Shown in pieces: positions 8,889 through 16,717 of a stretch of DNA of 64,000 bases (positions are counted from its first letter, which is position 1; the number at the start of each line of letters is the position of its first letter). The DNA is from Coriobacteriia bacterium (GTDB lineage Bacteria > Actinomycetota > Coriobacteriia > Anaerosomatales > Anaerosomataceae). The notes beneath the pieces are model-generated. The model saw only the letters and a list, made by a program, of their open reading frames with translations, made no database searches and was not told the DNA's origin. A program made the translations under genes and the position numbers. The stretch is from the NCBI GenBank assembly GCA_030652115.1, contig JAUSBK010000007.1, positions 414,363 through 478,362 of the forward strand, given 5' to 3'.

Positions 8889-9376
8889 GCGGTTCGGACA
8901 TCGCGCTCGCATCGACGATGGTCGCGATGATCGCATGCGCAGCCGGGGTCGTGTTCGCGCGCGAGGCGGTGCGCCTGTTCGTCTCGCTCGGGGGTTTCCT
9001 GCTGGCCGTCGCCGCGGCGTTCCTTGTGCTCGGCCATCCGCTGGTCGCGGTCGCACAGGTATTCCTCTACGTGGGGGGCGTGCTGGTCCTGCTCCTCTTC
9101 GCGCTGATGGTCGTACGCCGGGGCACAGACGAGCGGCTTGCCGTGCGGTCTCGAAAAGACCCGGGCGCGGCGCTGATCAGCTTCGGTGTGTTCCTGCTGC
9201 TGGCGCTTGGTGTGGCTCCCGTTCTCGGGACGTCAGATCGTCTGATGGTCGAACCGGCCGACGTAGGGGCGTATCTGCTGGGGCCGGGACTCGTCGTCTT
9301 CGAACTGGCGGGCGTGCTTCTGCTGGCTTCGCTCCTTGCGATTCTCGTGATCGTCAAGGCAGGTGAGGACCGATGA
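8885..9376 (+). CDS. nuoJ: Complex I membrane subunit NuoJ
   Basis: NuoJ is a small membrane subunit next to NuoA, NuoK and NuoH. The 163-residue protein has five hydrophobic segments and the conserved stretch AVAQVFLYVGGVLVLLLFAL around residues 58-77, which contains the pi-bulge helix of the family. The ATG start overlaps the nuoI-like gene by 4 bp, and the 3' end overlaps nuoK by 4 bp. Confidence 0.95.
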   Translation: MSGSDIALASTMVAMIACAAGVVFAREAVRLFVSLGGFLLAVAAAFLVLGHPLVAVAQVFLYVGGVLVLLLFALMVVRRGTDERLAVRSRKDPGAALISFGVFLLLALGVAPVLGTSDRLMVEPADVGAYLLGPGLVVFELAGVLLLASLLAILVIVKAGEDR

Positions 9377-9663
9377 TCGTCGCCGTGGGTTGTGCTGCGG
9401 TATTCTCACTCGGCTTCTACGCCGTGCTCGTGCGACGTGACGTGATCGGCATGCTCGCGGGCGGCGAACTCATGATCGGCGCGGCGAATGTGTTGCTCCT
9501 CGCGAGCGGGACACTGGACAACGCTCCGGTCATCGGGGGCGCCTCGCTGCTCGTTCTGGTGATTGCTGCCGCCGAGGCATCGATCGGCCTGGCGCTTGTG
9601 GTGACCGCCTTCCGCGGCACAGGACGCTCGCAGGTCGAGGAGTTCGGGGAGGTGTCCGGCTAG
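9373..9663 (+). CDS. nuoK: Complex I membrane subunit NuoK
   Basis: NuoK is an MrpC-like three-helix subunit involved in proton transfer. The 96-residue protein has three hydrophobic segments, with conserved Glu residues inside helices 2 and 3 (GGELMIGAANVLLL and AAAEASIGLAL) needed for coupling. It overlaps nuoJ by 4 bp and ends at or one base into nuoL. Confidence 0.95.
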   Translation: MIVAVGCAAVFSLGFYAVLVRRDVIGMLAGGELMIGAANVLLLASGTLDNAPVIGGASLLVLVIAAAEASIGLALVVTAFRGTGRSQVEEFGEVSG

Positions 9664-11480
9664 TGATGCGGGTCGAGATCCTACTCGTCGTCTCCCTGGT
9701 CGTCGCTCTCGGAACGGCGCTTGCGGGTGCGCGTGCGGTTCGCGTGACACGCTGGCTGGTGCTTGCCGGGCCGGTACTTGCGGTTTGGACGGGGATCCAG
9801 CATCTCGCGCAGTCGGCGGACGCAGCCTCGCCGGAGCCGTTCATCGGTCTCGGGCAGTCCGGGGCGATCGCATGGCTGGCGCCGGGCACCATGGAGGTCG
9901 GTCCTGCCCTCGACGCGGTCTCGGCAGTGATGCTGCTGGTCGTCGGCGTCGTCGCGGCGATGGTCGTCATCTTCTCGGTCGGCTACATGGCCGAGGATCG
10001 TTCTCAGGCGCGGTACTTCGCGCTGCTCTCGGCATTCACCGCTGCGATGAGCGGACTGGTGGTGGCCCGGTCGCTTCTCGATCTGTTCATCGCCTGGGAG
10101 CTTGTAGGCGCCTGCAGCTACCTGCTCATCGGTTTCTGGTTCCACAAGCCGTCCGCTGCCCGCGCGGCGATGAAGGCGTTCATGGTCACCCGCGTCGGCG
10201 ATGTGGGTCTGCTGTTTGCCCTTGCGCTGCTATGGCGGGAGACCGGCACGCTCGGTCTGGCCGAGGTCATGCAAGCGCTTCCGACCCTCGAGGCCGGCAC
10301 CATCACTACCATCGCGCTCTTGCTCTTCGTGGGAGCGGCCGGCAAGTCGGCGCAGTTCCCGCTGCACATCTGGCTGCCGGACGCGATGGAGGGACCCACC
10401 CCGGTCTCCGCGCTGATCCATGCAGCCACGATGGTCGCAGCCGGCGTGTTCCTGGTGGTCCGGACGTGGCCCGTATTCGAAGCGTCTCCCACCGCGCGGC
10501 TCGTGGTGCTCGTGATCGGGTGCGTGACCGCGCTCGGCGCAGCGGCAGCTGCCATTCCCCAGACGGATATCAAGCGCGTTCTCGCGTATTCGACCATCAG
10601 CCAACTCGGCTTCATGTTCGCGGCTCTCGGCGCCGGCGCCTGGCAGGCGGCGTTCTTCCATCTCGTCACGCACGCGGCGTTCAAGTCGCTCCTGTTCCTC
10701 GGGTCGGGGAGCGTGATCCACGGGGCGGGGACGCAGGACCTGCGTGAGATGGGCGGCCTGCGCAAGGCGATGCCTGTCACTGCAGCAACCTGGGTGATCG
10801 GCATCGTGGCGCTCACGGGGCTTCCGCCGCTTGCCGGCTTCTTCTCGAAAGACGCGATCGTTGACTCCGTGCTGTCCGCCGCACCCGCGGCGGGCGTGGC
10901 GCTCCTGCTCGCAAGCGCGTGCACCGCACTCTATGCGTTCCGCGCGACGCGCCTGGCATTCGCCGGGACCTTCCGCGGTGCGGGCCACCCTCACGAGTCG
11001 CCGATGACGATGACCGTGCCTCTCGCCGTTCTGGCGGTGCTCGCAGCCGGCCTCGGCGCCGCGCAGGGGTGGTTCGCCCACATCTTCGGTGGTCACGGGG
11101 AGCTCGCGCTCCCCGTGGCGCTCAGCTCAACGGCGATCGCGATCGTCTTCGCGCTCGTGGGCTGGAAGGTGGGCGTTCCCCAGCAGGCAGACGGTCCGGC
11201 GGCGGGTGCCGCACCGTGGTGGCTGTACGTGCGGTCCGGCTACGGCGTGGACGGTCTGGTGATGCGATTCGCGTCCTGGACCGAGCGAAGCGCGTCTGTC
11301 GCGGCCGCCGGTTTCGACCGGGTCGTGGTCGACGGCGCGGTGATGGGCGTGGCGAAGGCGGTCCGCGCACTCGGCGGGGTGGTCAACGGTATGCAGACCG
11401 GAGAAGGGCCGCTGTATGCGTCGCTCACCGCGGTCGGTGCGGCGCTGCTCGTGGCCATTGCACTCTGGGCGGGGCGGTGA
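9663..11480 (+). CDS. nuoL: Complex I antiporter-like subunit NuoL
   Basis: NuoL is the distal Mrp-antiporter-like proton-pumping subunit. The 605-residue protein is almost entirely hydrophobic and carries the family signature LPDAMEGPTPVSALIHAA near residue 240, with the transmembrane Lys and Glu residues of the proton path (for example the Glu in FIAWELVG). The length allows the long C-terminal lateral helix. The start is GTG at 9663 or ATG at 9666; both sit behind GGGGAGG at 9647-9653. Confidence 0.93.
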   Translation: MMRVEILLVVSLVVALGTALAGARAVRVTRWLVLAGPVLAVWTGIQHLAQSADAASPEPFIGLGQSGAIAWLAPGTMEVGPALDAVSAVMLLVVGVVAAMVVIFSVGYMAEDRSQARYFALLSAFTAAMSGLVVARSLLDLFIAWELVGACSYLLIGFWFHKPSAARAAMKAFMVTRVGDVGLLFALALLWRETGTLGLAEVMQALPTLEAGTITTIALLLFVGAAGKSAQFPLHIWLPDAMEGPTPVSALIHAATMVAAGVFLVVRTWPVFEASPTARLVVLVIGCVTALGAAAAAIPQTDIKRVLAYSTISQLGFMFAALGAGAWQAAFFHLVTHAAFKSLLFLGSGSVIHGAGTQDLREMGGLRKAMPVTAATWVIGIVALTGLPPLAGFFSKDAIVDSVLSAAPAAGVALLLASACTALYAFRATRLAFAGTFRGAGHPHESPMTMTVPLAVLAVLAAGLGAAQGWFAHIFGGHGELALPVALSSTAIAIVFALVGWKVGVPQQADGPAAGAAPWWLYVRSGYGVDGLVMRFASWTERSASVAAAGFDRVVVDGAVMGVAKAVRALGGVVNGMQTGEGPLYASLTAVGAALLVAIALWAGR

Positions 11481-11484
11481 CGGG

Positions 11485-12951
11485 GTGACGATCGCACTGC
11501 TCATCGTGATCCCCCTCGCCGGATGCCTCGCGGTGCTCGCATTCCGCTCTCCGCCGATGAACCGCGCTGTGGCCCTGGCGTCGACACTCGGTACGGCGGC
11601 GCTTGCCGCGCTCGCGGTGCGCGAGTACCTCGCGTCAGGTGCCCCCCTCACGTTCGCGTTGAGCGGAACCGTGGGTTCGTTCGTGCGCCTTTCGGCAGAC
11701 GGCATCGCGCTGCCACTCGTGGCGTTGACCGCGGTACTGAGCGTGGTCGCGATCCTGGTGTCCTGGAATGCCGAGCGACTGAACGCGCACCTCGCCCTGC
11801 TGCTCGCGCTGGAGGCGGCCGTGCTGGCTGTATTTCTTGCCGCGGACCTGGTGCTGTTCTACGTGGCATGGGAGGCCGTGCTCATCCCGATGTTCTTCTT
11901 GATCGGGGGATGGGGACACGAGGGTCGCCGGCTGGCCGCGATGAAGTTCTTCGTCTACACCTTCGCGGGTAGCGCCCTGATGCTGATCGCGCTGGTGATC
12001 CTCGTGCTTGCTCAGGGCGGTCACGAGATGGTCCCGGCGGGCACCGTAGCGCTCGGTCCGCAGGAGCAACTCGTCTTCTGGCTTCTCGCCCTCGGCTTCC
12101 TGGTGAAGATCCCCGTGTGGCCGCTGCACACGTGGCTGCCCGATGCGCATGTTGAAGCCCCGACCTCCGGCTCGCTCATGCTGGCCGGCGTGCTGCTGAA
12201 GATGGGTGGCTACGGGATCCTGAGACTCTGCATCCCGTACGCCCCGAACGCCTTCTCCGAGGCTGCTCCGCTGCTCGCGGTCCTCGGCGGGATCGGCATC
12301 GTGTACGGCGCGGCAGTTGCGTTGGGTCAGAGCGACCTTAAGCGCTTGGTCGCCTACTCGTCTGTGGCTCACATGGGCTTCGTGGTCCTCGGCCTGGCGA
12401 GCGGCACCGAACTTGGTATGCAGGGAGCGATGCTGGCCATGGTGAGTCACGGCGTGGTCGCAGCACTGCTGTTCCTGCTGGTCGGAAGCTTGTACGACCG
12501 TTCGCACACGCGCGAGATGAGCGCGTTCGGCGGACTCGGCACATCAATGCCGAAGTGGGCGACGGTCTTCGTCTTCGCCTGTCTGGCGAGCCTTGGTCTT
12601 CCGGGGCTCTCCGGGTTCCCGGGCGAGTTTGCGGCGGTGACCGGCTCGTTCGTGCGCTTCGGCTGGCCCGTGGCGCTCGTGGGCCTGGGCGTGGTGCTTG
12701 CCGGCGCATACAACCTGCGTGCGATCCGCACCGTCGTGCATGGCGAACGCGCCGAGCCGGGCGCAGGTGGATCGCCGTCATCGGAGATGGGTGGCGCGAA
12801 GCACCTGTCGGATCTCGTGCCGAGGGAGCTGCTCGCCATCGCGCCGCTGGCGATCCTCATCGTCTTGCTCGGGGTCTGGCCCCGCATCGTGACGGATCTC
12901 GCGGGATCATCCATAGCCGACCTTCTCGCGACGCTTGCAGGGGCGAGGTGA
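11485..12951 (+). CDS. nuoM: Complex I antiporter-like subunit NuoM
   Basis: NuoM is the second antiporter-like subunit. The 488-residue protein has about 14 hydrophobic segments and the signature LPDAHVEAPTSGSLMLAG at about residues 218-235. The conserved Glu in VAWEAVLIPMFFLIG and the Lys in SDLKRLVAYSS, typical of NuoM, are present. I chose the GTG at 11485, 4 bases after the nuoL stop and preceded by a GGGCGGGG stretch. Starting further upstream would overlap nuoL by up to 65 bp. Confidence 0.93.
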   Translation: MTIALLIVIPLAGCLAVLAFRSPPMNRAVALASTLGTAALAALAVREYLASGAPLTFALSGTVGSFVRLSADGIALPLVALTAVLSVVAILVSWNAERLNAHLALLLALEAAVLAVFLAADLVLFYVAWEAVLIPMFFLIGGWGHEGRRLAAMKFFVYTFAGSALMLIALVILVLAQGGHEMVPAGTVALGPQEQLVFWLLALGFLVKIPVWPLHTWLPDAHVEAPTSGSLMLAGVLLKMGGYGILRLCIPYAPNAFSEAAPLLAVLGGIGIVYGAAVALGQSDLKRLVAYSSVAHMGFVVLGLASGTELGMQGAMLAMVSHGVVAALLFLLVGSLYDRSHTREMSAFGGLGTSMPKWATVFVFACLASLGLPGLSGFPGEFAAVTGSFVRFGWPVALVGLGVVLAGAYNLRAIRTVVHGERAEPGAGGSPSSEMGGAKHLSDLVPRELLAIAPLAILIVLLGVWPRIVTDLAGSSIADLLATLAGAR

Positions 12952-14378
12952 TGGCAGTGCAGGTACCCCTCACACTCCTCGTGCCCGCGGCGATCGTGCT
13001 CGCAGGGCTGGTGGCGGCGCTGCTTGCCGACGCGTTCGAGCAGCGCTCGATCGCGCTGTGGCTGCTCGTGGCGTCGTTGCTTGGAGCCGCCCTCACTGCC
13101 GTCGTGATGAATCTCGACGCGTCTATGGTCGCGTCACCGGTCTTCACGGCCTCGGGCGGAGCTGTGGTCATCGGCGGGCTCGGCTACCTGCTGACTGCGG
13201 TCGCGATCGCCGCAGGGCATCGGCGCTTTGCCGGGCGTGCCCGGGGAGTGCCGATGGCGGCGCTCATGGCGCTCGGTGCGCTGTTCGCGGCCGCGCTCGC
13301 CGCCACGGTCGACCTGCTCGTGTTCGTCGTGTCGCTCTCCGGGATGGCGGTAGTCGCCTACGCGCTCGTAGCAGGCGCCGGTACGCGTCGTGCCGAGGAG
13401 TCCGCGGTGCGCTACTTCATCCAGGGCATGGTCGCAAGCGCTCTGACCGTCATAGGCGTCGCCTACCTGCTTGGAGCGGGTTCGGGCCTGACGGGATACG
13501 ATGCGGTGCTCTCAGGTGTGGGGGTGGGAGAGGGGCGCGCGGTGCTCATGGCCCTGGGGCTCGTGACGGCAGTGCTCGCGTTCAAGGTGGGCGCTTTCCC
13601 GTTCCACTCATGGGTGCCCGATGCGTACGAGACCGCAGATCCCCCCGTAGCGGCATACCTCGGCGCAGTACCGAAGATCGCCGGTGTGGTCGCGCTCACG
13701 GTGGTCACGCGGGTGACGCTCTTCGAAGCGGTGGACCCCGCGGCAACCACGGCCGTACTGACGGTGCTTGCGGTGGGCTCGCTGCTGTTCGGCGCGTTCG
13801 GGATGGTACGTCAACGTGCAGTGGGACGGATGTTGGGATACTCGGCGATCGCTCAGGTGGGCTACGCGCTGACAGCTCTCGCGGCAGGAGCCGGAGGGAT
13901 TGATGCTGCGGTCGTACACATCGTCATGTACGCGCTTGCCGCGTCCGCCGCGTTCGTGGGGCTCGAGGCGGTCCTGAGGGTTCGTCCCGAGTGGGACGGC
14001 TCGCTCGAGGGCTTGAGGGGGCTCTCGCGTGAGGCACCACTGCTTGCCGCGTCGCTCGGCGTGGTGATGCTCTCGCTCACGGGCGTGCCGCTGCTGGCCG
14101 GCTTCTGGGGCAAGTTCGCGGTGCTTACCGCTGCCGTGGAGGCGGACATGGTGTGGCTCGCTCTTCTGGCGGGCGTCGCCGCGGTCGTGTCCTTCGGCGG
14201 GTACGGATCTGTCGTCCGGTCCCTGTACTTCGACGAAGCACCGGAGACGCCGGCGGAGAGACGATCCGGCGGACTGCCCGCGTGGGTGGCAGGCCTCCTT
14301 GCGGTCGTGCTCATCGTTCTTGGCATGCTTCCGCTTGCGCGCGGTCTGGACCCCTTGTTCGCGGCACTGGGTCTCTAA
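12951..14378 (+). CDS. nuoN: Complex I antiporter-like subunit NuoN
   Basis: NuoN is the third antiporter-like subunit and closes the operon. The 475-residue protein has about 14 hydrophobic segments and the motif FPFHSWVPDAYETADPPVAA, the NuoN version of the LPDA signature. The ATG at 12951 shares one base with the nuoM stop. With NuoL and NuoM this gives a complete set of pumping subunits, so the membrane arm is full-size although the NADH arm lacks E, F and G. Confidence 0.93.
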   Translation: MAVQVPLTLLVPAAIVLAGLVAALLADAFEQRSIALWLLVASLLGAALTAVVMNLDASMVASPVFTASGGAVVIGGLGYLLTAVAIAAGHRRFAGRARGVPMAALMALGALFAAALAATVDLLVFVVSLSGMAVVAYALVAGAGTRRAEESAVRYFIQGMVASALTVIGVAYLLGAGSGLTGYDAVLSGVGVGEGRAVLMALGLVTAVLAFKVGAFPFHSWVPDAYETADPPVAAYLGAVPKIAGVVALTVVTRVTLFEAVDPAATTAVLTVLAVGSLLFGAFGMVRQRAVGRMLGYSAIAQVGYALTALAAGAGGIDAAVVHIVMYALAASAAFVGLEAVLRVRPEWDGSLEGLRGLSREAPLLAASLGVVMLSLTGVPLLAGFWGKFAVLTAAVEADMVWLALLAGVAAVVSFGGYGSVVRSLYFDEAPETPAERRSGGLPAWVAGLLAVVLIVLGMLPLARGLDPLFAALGL

Positions 14379-14416
14379 AGAGCCGATCGCCCAAAGTGCG
14401 TAGTGCCGGTGCTTGA

Positions 14417-14434
14417 TTGTGAACGAGTTCACCC
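14417..14434. promoter_or_regulatory. Second Rex-like operator, after nuoN
   Basis: TTGTGAACGAGTTCACCC matches 12 of the 14 defined positions of the Rex consensus. Its core is a perfect dyad, GTGAAC-GA-GTTCAC (14419-14432). It ends directly against the -35 of the promoter at 14435. The 2-bp centre is too short for the LexA type (GAAC-N4-GTTC), so Rex is the better fit. Confidence 0.55.
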
Positions 14435-14463
14435 TTGCATGAAGTATTCTTGGCTTGTATAGT
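14435..14463 (+). promoter_or_regulatory. Promoter of the short transcript after nuoN
   Basis: TTGCAT (14435-14440) and TATAGT (14458-14463), 17 bp apart, form one of the best sigma70-type promoters in the window. The predicted start is about 14470. A terminator only 30-70 bases further on suggests that most transcripts are short. Confidence 0.6.
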
Positions 14464-14469
14464 CATTTG

Positions 14470-14539
14470 AGTGAGTTGCTTCGGCAACCCCTTACCCCTG
14501 AGCCTCAAGGTGCCGGCCTTGAGGCTCTCCTTCCTTTTT
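14470..14539 (+). ncRNA. Candidate small RNA with C-rich loop, possibly under Rex control
   Basis: This region is bounded by a good promoter and an intrinsic terminator and holds no sensible reading frame with a ribosome binding site. It contains a tight hairpin with a TTCG tetraloop (GTTGC 14475-14479, GCAAC 14484-14488), then an unpaired CCCCTTACCCCT (14488-14499), then the terminator. Such C-rich loops in small RNAs pair with Shine-Dalgarno sequences. RsaE/RoxS of Firmicutes, which is also Rex-controlled, is a functional analogy only, not a homology claim. The alternative is an attenuated leader for the gene at 14609. Confidence 0.5.
14500..14539 (+). terminator. Intrinsic terminator with 11-bp stem and T-rich tail
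   Basis: GAGCCTCAAGG (14500-14510) pairs perfectly with CCTTGAGGCTC (14517-14527) across a 6-base loop and is followed by TCCTTCCTTTTT. This is the clearest intrinsic terminator in the window. It would also stop read-through from nuoN. Confidence 0.85.
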
Positions 14540-14608
14540 GTGCGGGAAGTCACGGAGAGCGCCGTCCGTCATCCTGCCCCCCGCGTTTGGTAAAGCCAGC
14601 CGTCCACG

Positions 14609-14890
14609 ATGCCGATACTCACCCACGAGATGATGATTTCAGACGAGCAGGTACGGCGAGCCGTCGACTACCTGCGGAACTCAGATGAATACCCGGTTCC
14701 GGTCCGCGCAGACGCGGATCCCGCTGCGCTCGCACTCGTCGACAGGGTCGTCGAGGCGCTCCGCGAGATCCCGGATGTGCGTGAGGATCGGATCGCGCAC
14801 GCCAGGGTGCTCGTTGACCAGGCGTTGCCGTCCTCCGAGGAACTGGCAAGCAAGCTTATCGGACGAGTGGTGTCGGACTCGATCCGCTAA
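14609..14890 (+). CDS. FlgM-like protein (anti-sigma-28 type), 93 aa
   Basis: The protein resembles FlgM, the anti-sigma factor that holds back flagellar sigma-28. It opens with ISDEQVRRAVDYLR, has an acidic, Pro-containing middle that looks disordered, and ends with DRIAHARVLVDQALPSSEEL and a short helix (LIGRVVSDSIR), a pattern like the FlgM C-terminal helices. The similarity is by eye and moderate. The start may be ATG 14609, 14630 or 14633; none has a good ribosome binding site. The neighbour is a pilus/secretion ATPase gene, not flagellar genes. Confidence 0.5.
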   Translation: MPILTHEMMISDEQVRRAVDYLRNSDEYPVPVRADADPAALALVDRVVEALREIPDVREDRIAHARVLVDQALPSSEELASKLIGRVVSDSIR

Positions 14891-15022
14891 CAGGCGTCGA
14901 TGCGGGGTTCGGGCGCGGGCTTCCCCGAGAGGGGGGTCCGCGCTTCTGCTACGATTGGGCTGGTGGTCGCCGCGCCGACCTCGCGTTCGCGCGTGCGCGC
15001 AGCCGCTCGAGAGGGGTCTGGG

Positions 15023-16693
15023 GTGGAGTACACAAGGGACAGGCTGGGCCAGCTGCTGCTTCGAGAGGGAGTCGTCACCGACGAGCAGTTGGATGCCGCA
15101 CTCACGGTGCAGCACGACTCGGGAGGGAAGCTCGGCCGCACGCTCGTCGCGATGGGCGCCACAAGCGACGAAGATATCGCGCGCACCCTCGCCGAGCAGA
15201 AGGGGCTCGAGTACGTCAGCCTCCCGATGTTCCCGATCGATCGCGATGCCGCCTCGCTTATCCCTGCCAGGGTGGCGCAGCGCTCCATCATCATCCCCAT
15301 CGGTTTCCGCGACGACGCGCTCGTGCTCGCGATGGCGGACCCGCTTGATGTCGAGGCCATCGATGACGTGCATCTGCGTACCAGGCGCAACGTCATCCCG
15401 GTCGTCACCACCGAGGCGCAGATCACGTATGCCATCGAGAAGTACATCACTTCGGCGGACGCATTCGAGAGCCTTGCGATCACCGCCGATACCGAGGAAG
15501 CCGAGGAGATCATCGCCGTCGGGGACGAAGACGTCCCGATCGTGCGGCTCGTCAACCAGCTGGTTCGCGAAGCGGTCCTCGATCAGGCAAGCGACATCCA
15601 CATCGAGCCCGGTGCGCACGGCGTGCGTGTCCGCTTCCGGGTTGACGGCGTGCTCCACGAAGTAATGACGGCGCCATCCTCGGCCCGCGCGGGCATTCTC
15701 AGCCGCGTGAAGGTCATGGCCGAGATGGACATCGCCGAGCGCAGACGTCCGCAGGACGGCCGGATCGGCCTCGTGGTGAACGACCGCGCGGTTGACATGC
15801 GCGTGGCGTCGCTGCCCACGCCGTTCGGCGAGCACATCGTGATCCGGCTTCTGAACCATGAGGCGAATCAGCAGACGCTCGCGGATCTGGGTATGTGCGA
15901 CGAGCATCTCGCGCTGATGGAGCGGTTCTTGTCCCGCAGCTACGGGGAGATCCTGATCTCCGGGCCGACGGGCTCGGGCAAGTCCACCACGCTGTACGCG
16001 GCCCTCATGCGCATCAACGATCCGGGTCGGAAGATCATCACGATCGAGGACCCCATCGAATACCAGATCACCGGCATCACGCAGATGGCGGTGAACGCAG
16101 GCATCGGACTCTCGTTCGCGCACCTGCTCCGCACGGTGCTGCGCTCCGACCCGGATGTGGTGATGGTCGGCGAGATCCGTGACGCGGAGACCGCGCAGAT
16201 CGCCACGCGCGCCGCGCTCACCGGACATCTCGTGCTGTCCTCGATCCACACCAACGATGCGCCTTCGGCGCTCACGCGGCTCACCGACATGGAGGTCGCA
16301 CCGTTCGTGGCCTCGAGCGCGCTCATCGGCGTTGTGGCGCAGCGGCTCGTGCGCCGACTCTGCCCGTCGTGTAAGGAGTCGGTGCGGCTCAGCAAGGCGA
16401 TGCTCACGGATCGCGGGTTCGCGTTCGACGAGCTCAGAGTACGCACCGTCCATCAGAAGCACGAAGGCGGCTGCGATGAGTGCCACGGCACCGGGTTCCA
16501 CGGCCGCATCGGCGTGTTCGAGATCATGCCGATGGATAGCGAGCTTGAGCGATTGTTCCTTGCCGAGGCGCCTTCGGAGGCGTTGCGTAGCGCAGCACTC
16601 GTCGCGGGAATGAAGACCCTGCGGACAGATGCGCTCGAAAAGGTGGCTTCCGGCATCACCAGCCTGGACGAGATCGCCCGCGTGGTGCTGTAG
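15023..16693 (+). CDS. Type IV pilus / type II secretion assembly ATPase (PilB/GspE family)
   Basis: This hexameric ATPase would power pilus or pseudopilus assembly at the inner face of the membrane. The 556-residue protein has an N-terminal GspE-N/MshEN-type domain (about 1-140), Walker A GPTGSGKST (314-322), Asp box EDPIEYQ, Walker B DPDVVMVGEIRD, a His box (SSIHTNDAP) and a C-terminal zinc knuckle (CPSC and CDECHGTGFHGR). I use the GTG at 15023, 5 bases after GAGAGGGG. Upstream in-frame codons give a basic, low-complexity stretch. No pilin, PilC or PilQ gene is nearby. A possible -10 (TACGAT) lies at 14950. Confidence 0.88.
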   Translation: MEYTRDRLGQLLLREGVVTDEQLDAALTVQHDSGGKLGRTLVAMGATSDEDIARTLAEQKGLEYVSLPMFPIDRDAASLIPARVAQRSIIIPIGFRDDALVLAMADPLDVEAIDDVHLRTRRNVIPVVTTEAQITYAIEKYITSADAFESLAITADTEEAEEIIAVGDEDVPIVRLVNQLVREAVLDQASDIHIEPGAHGVRVRFRVDGVLHEVMTAPSSARAGILSRVKVMAEMDIAERRRPQDGRIGLVVNDRAVDMRVASLPTPFGEHIVIRLLNHEANQQTLADLGMCDEHLALMERFLSRSYGEILISGPTGSGKSTTLYAALMRINDPGRKIITIEDPIEYQITGITQMAVNAGIGLSFAHLLRTVLRSDPDVVMVGEIRDAETAQIATRAALTGHLVLSSIHTNDAPSALTRLTDMEVAPFVASSALIGVVAQRLVRRLCPSCKESVRLSKAMLTDRGFAFDELRVRTVHQKHEGGCDECHGTGFHGRIGVFEIMPMDSELERLFLAEAPSEALRSAALVAGMKTLRTDALEKVASGITSLDEIARVVL

Positions 16694-16717
16694 CCTCGTC
16701 GTCACAGGAGGACACAC

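Noticed and set aside
14417..14434. LexA box at the operator after nuoN
   Set aside because: The centre between GAAC and GTTC is 2 bp, not 4. The full site fits Rex better.
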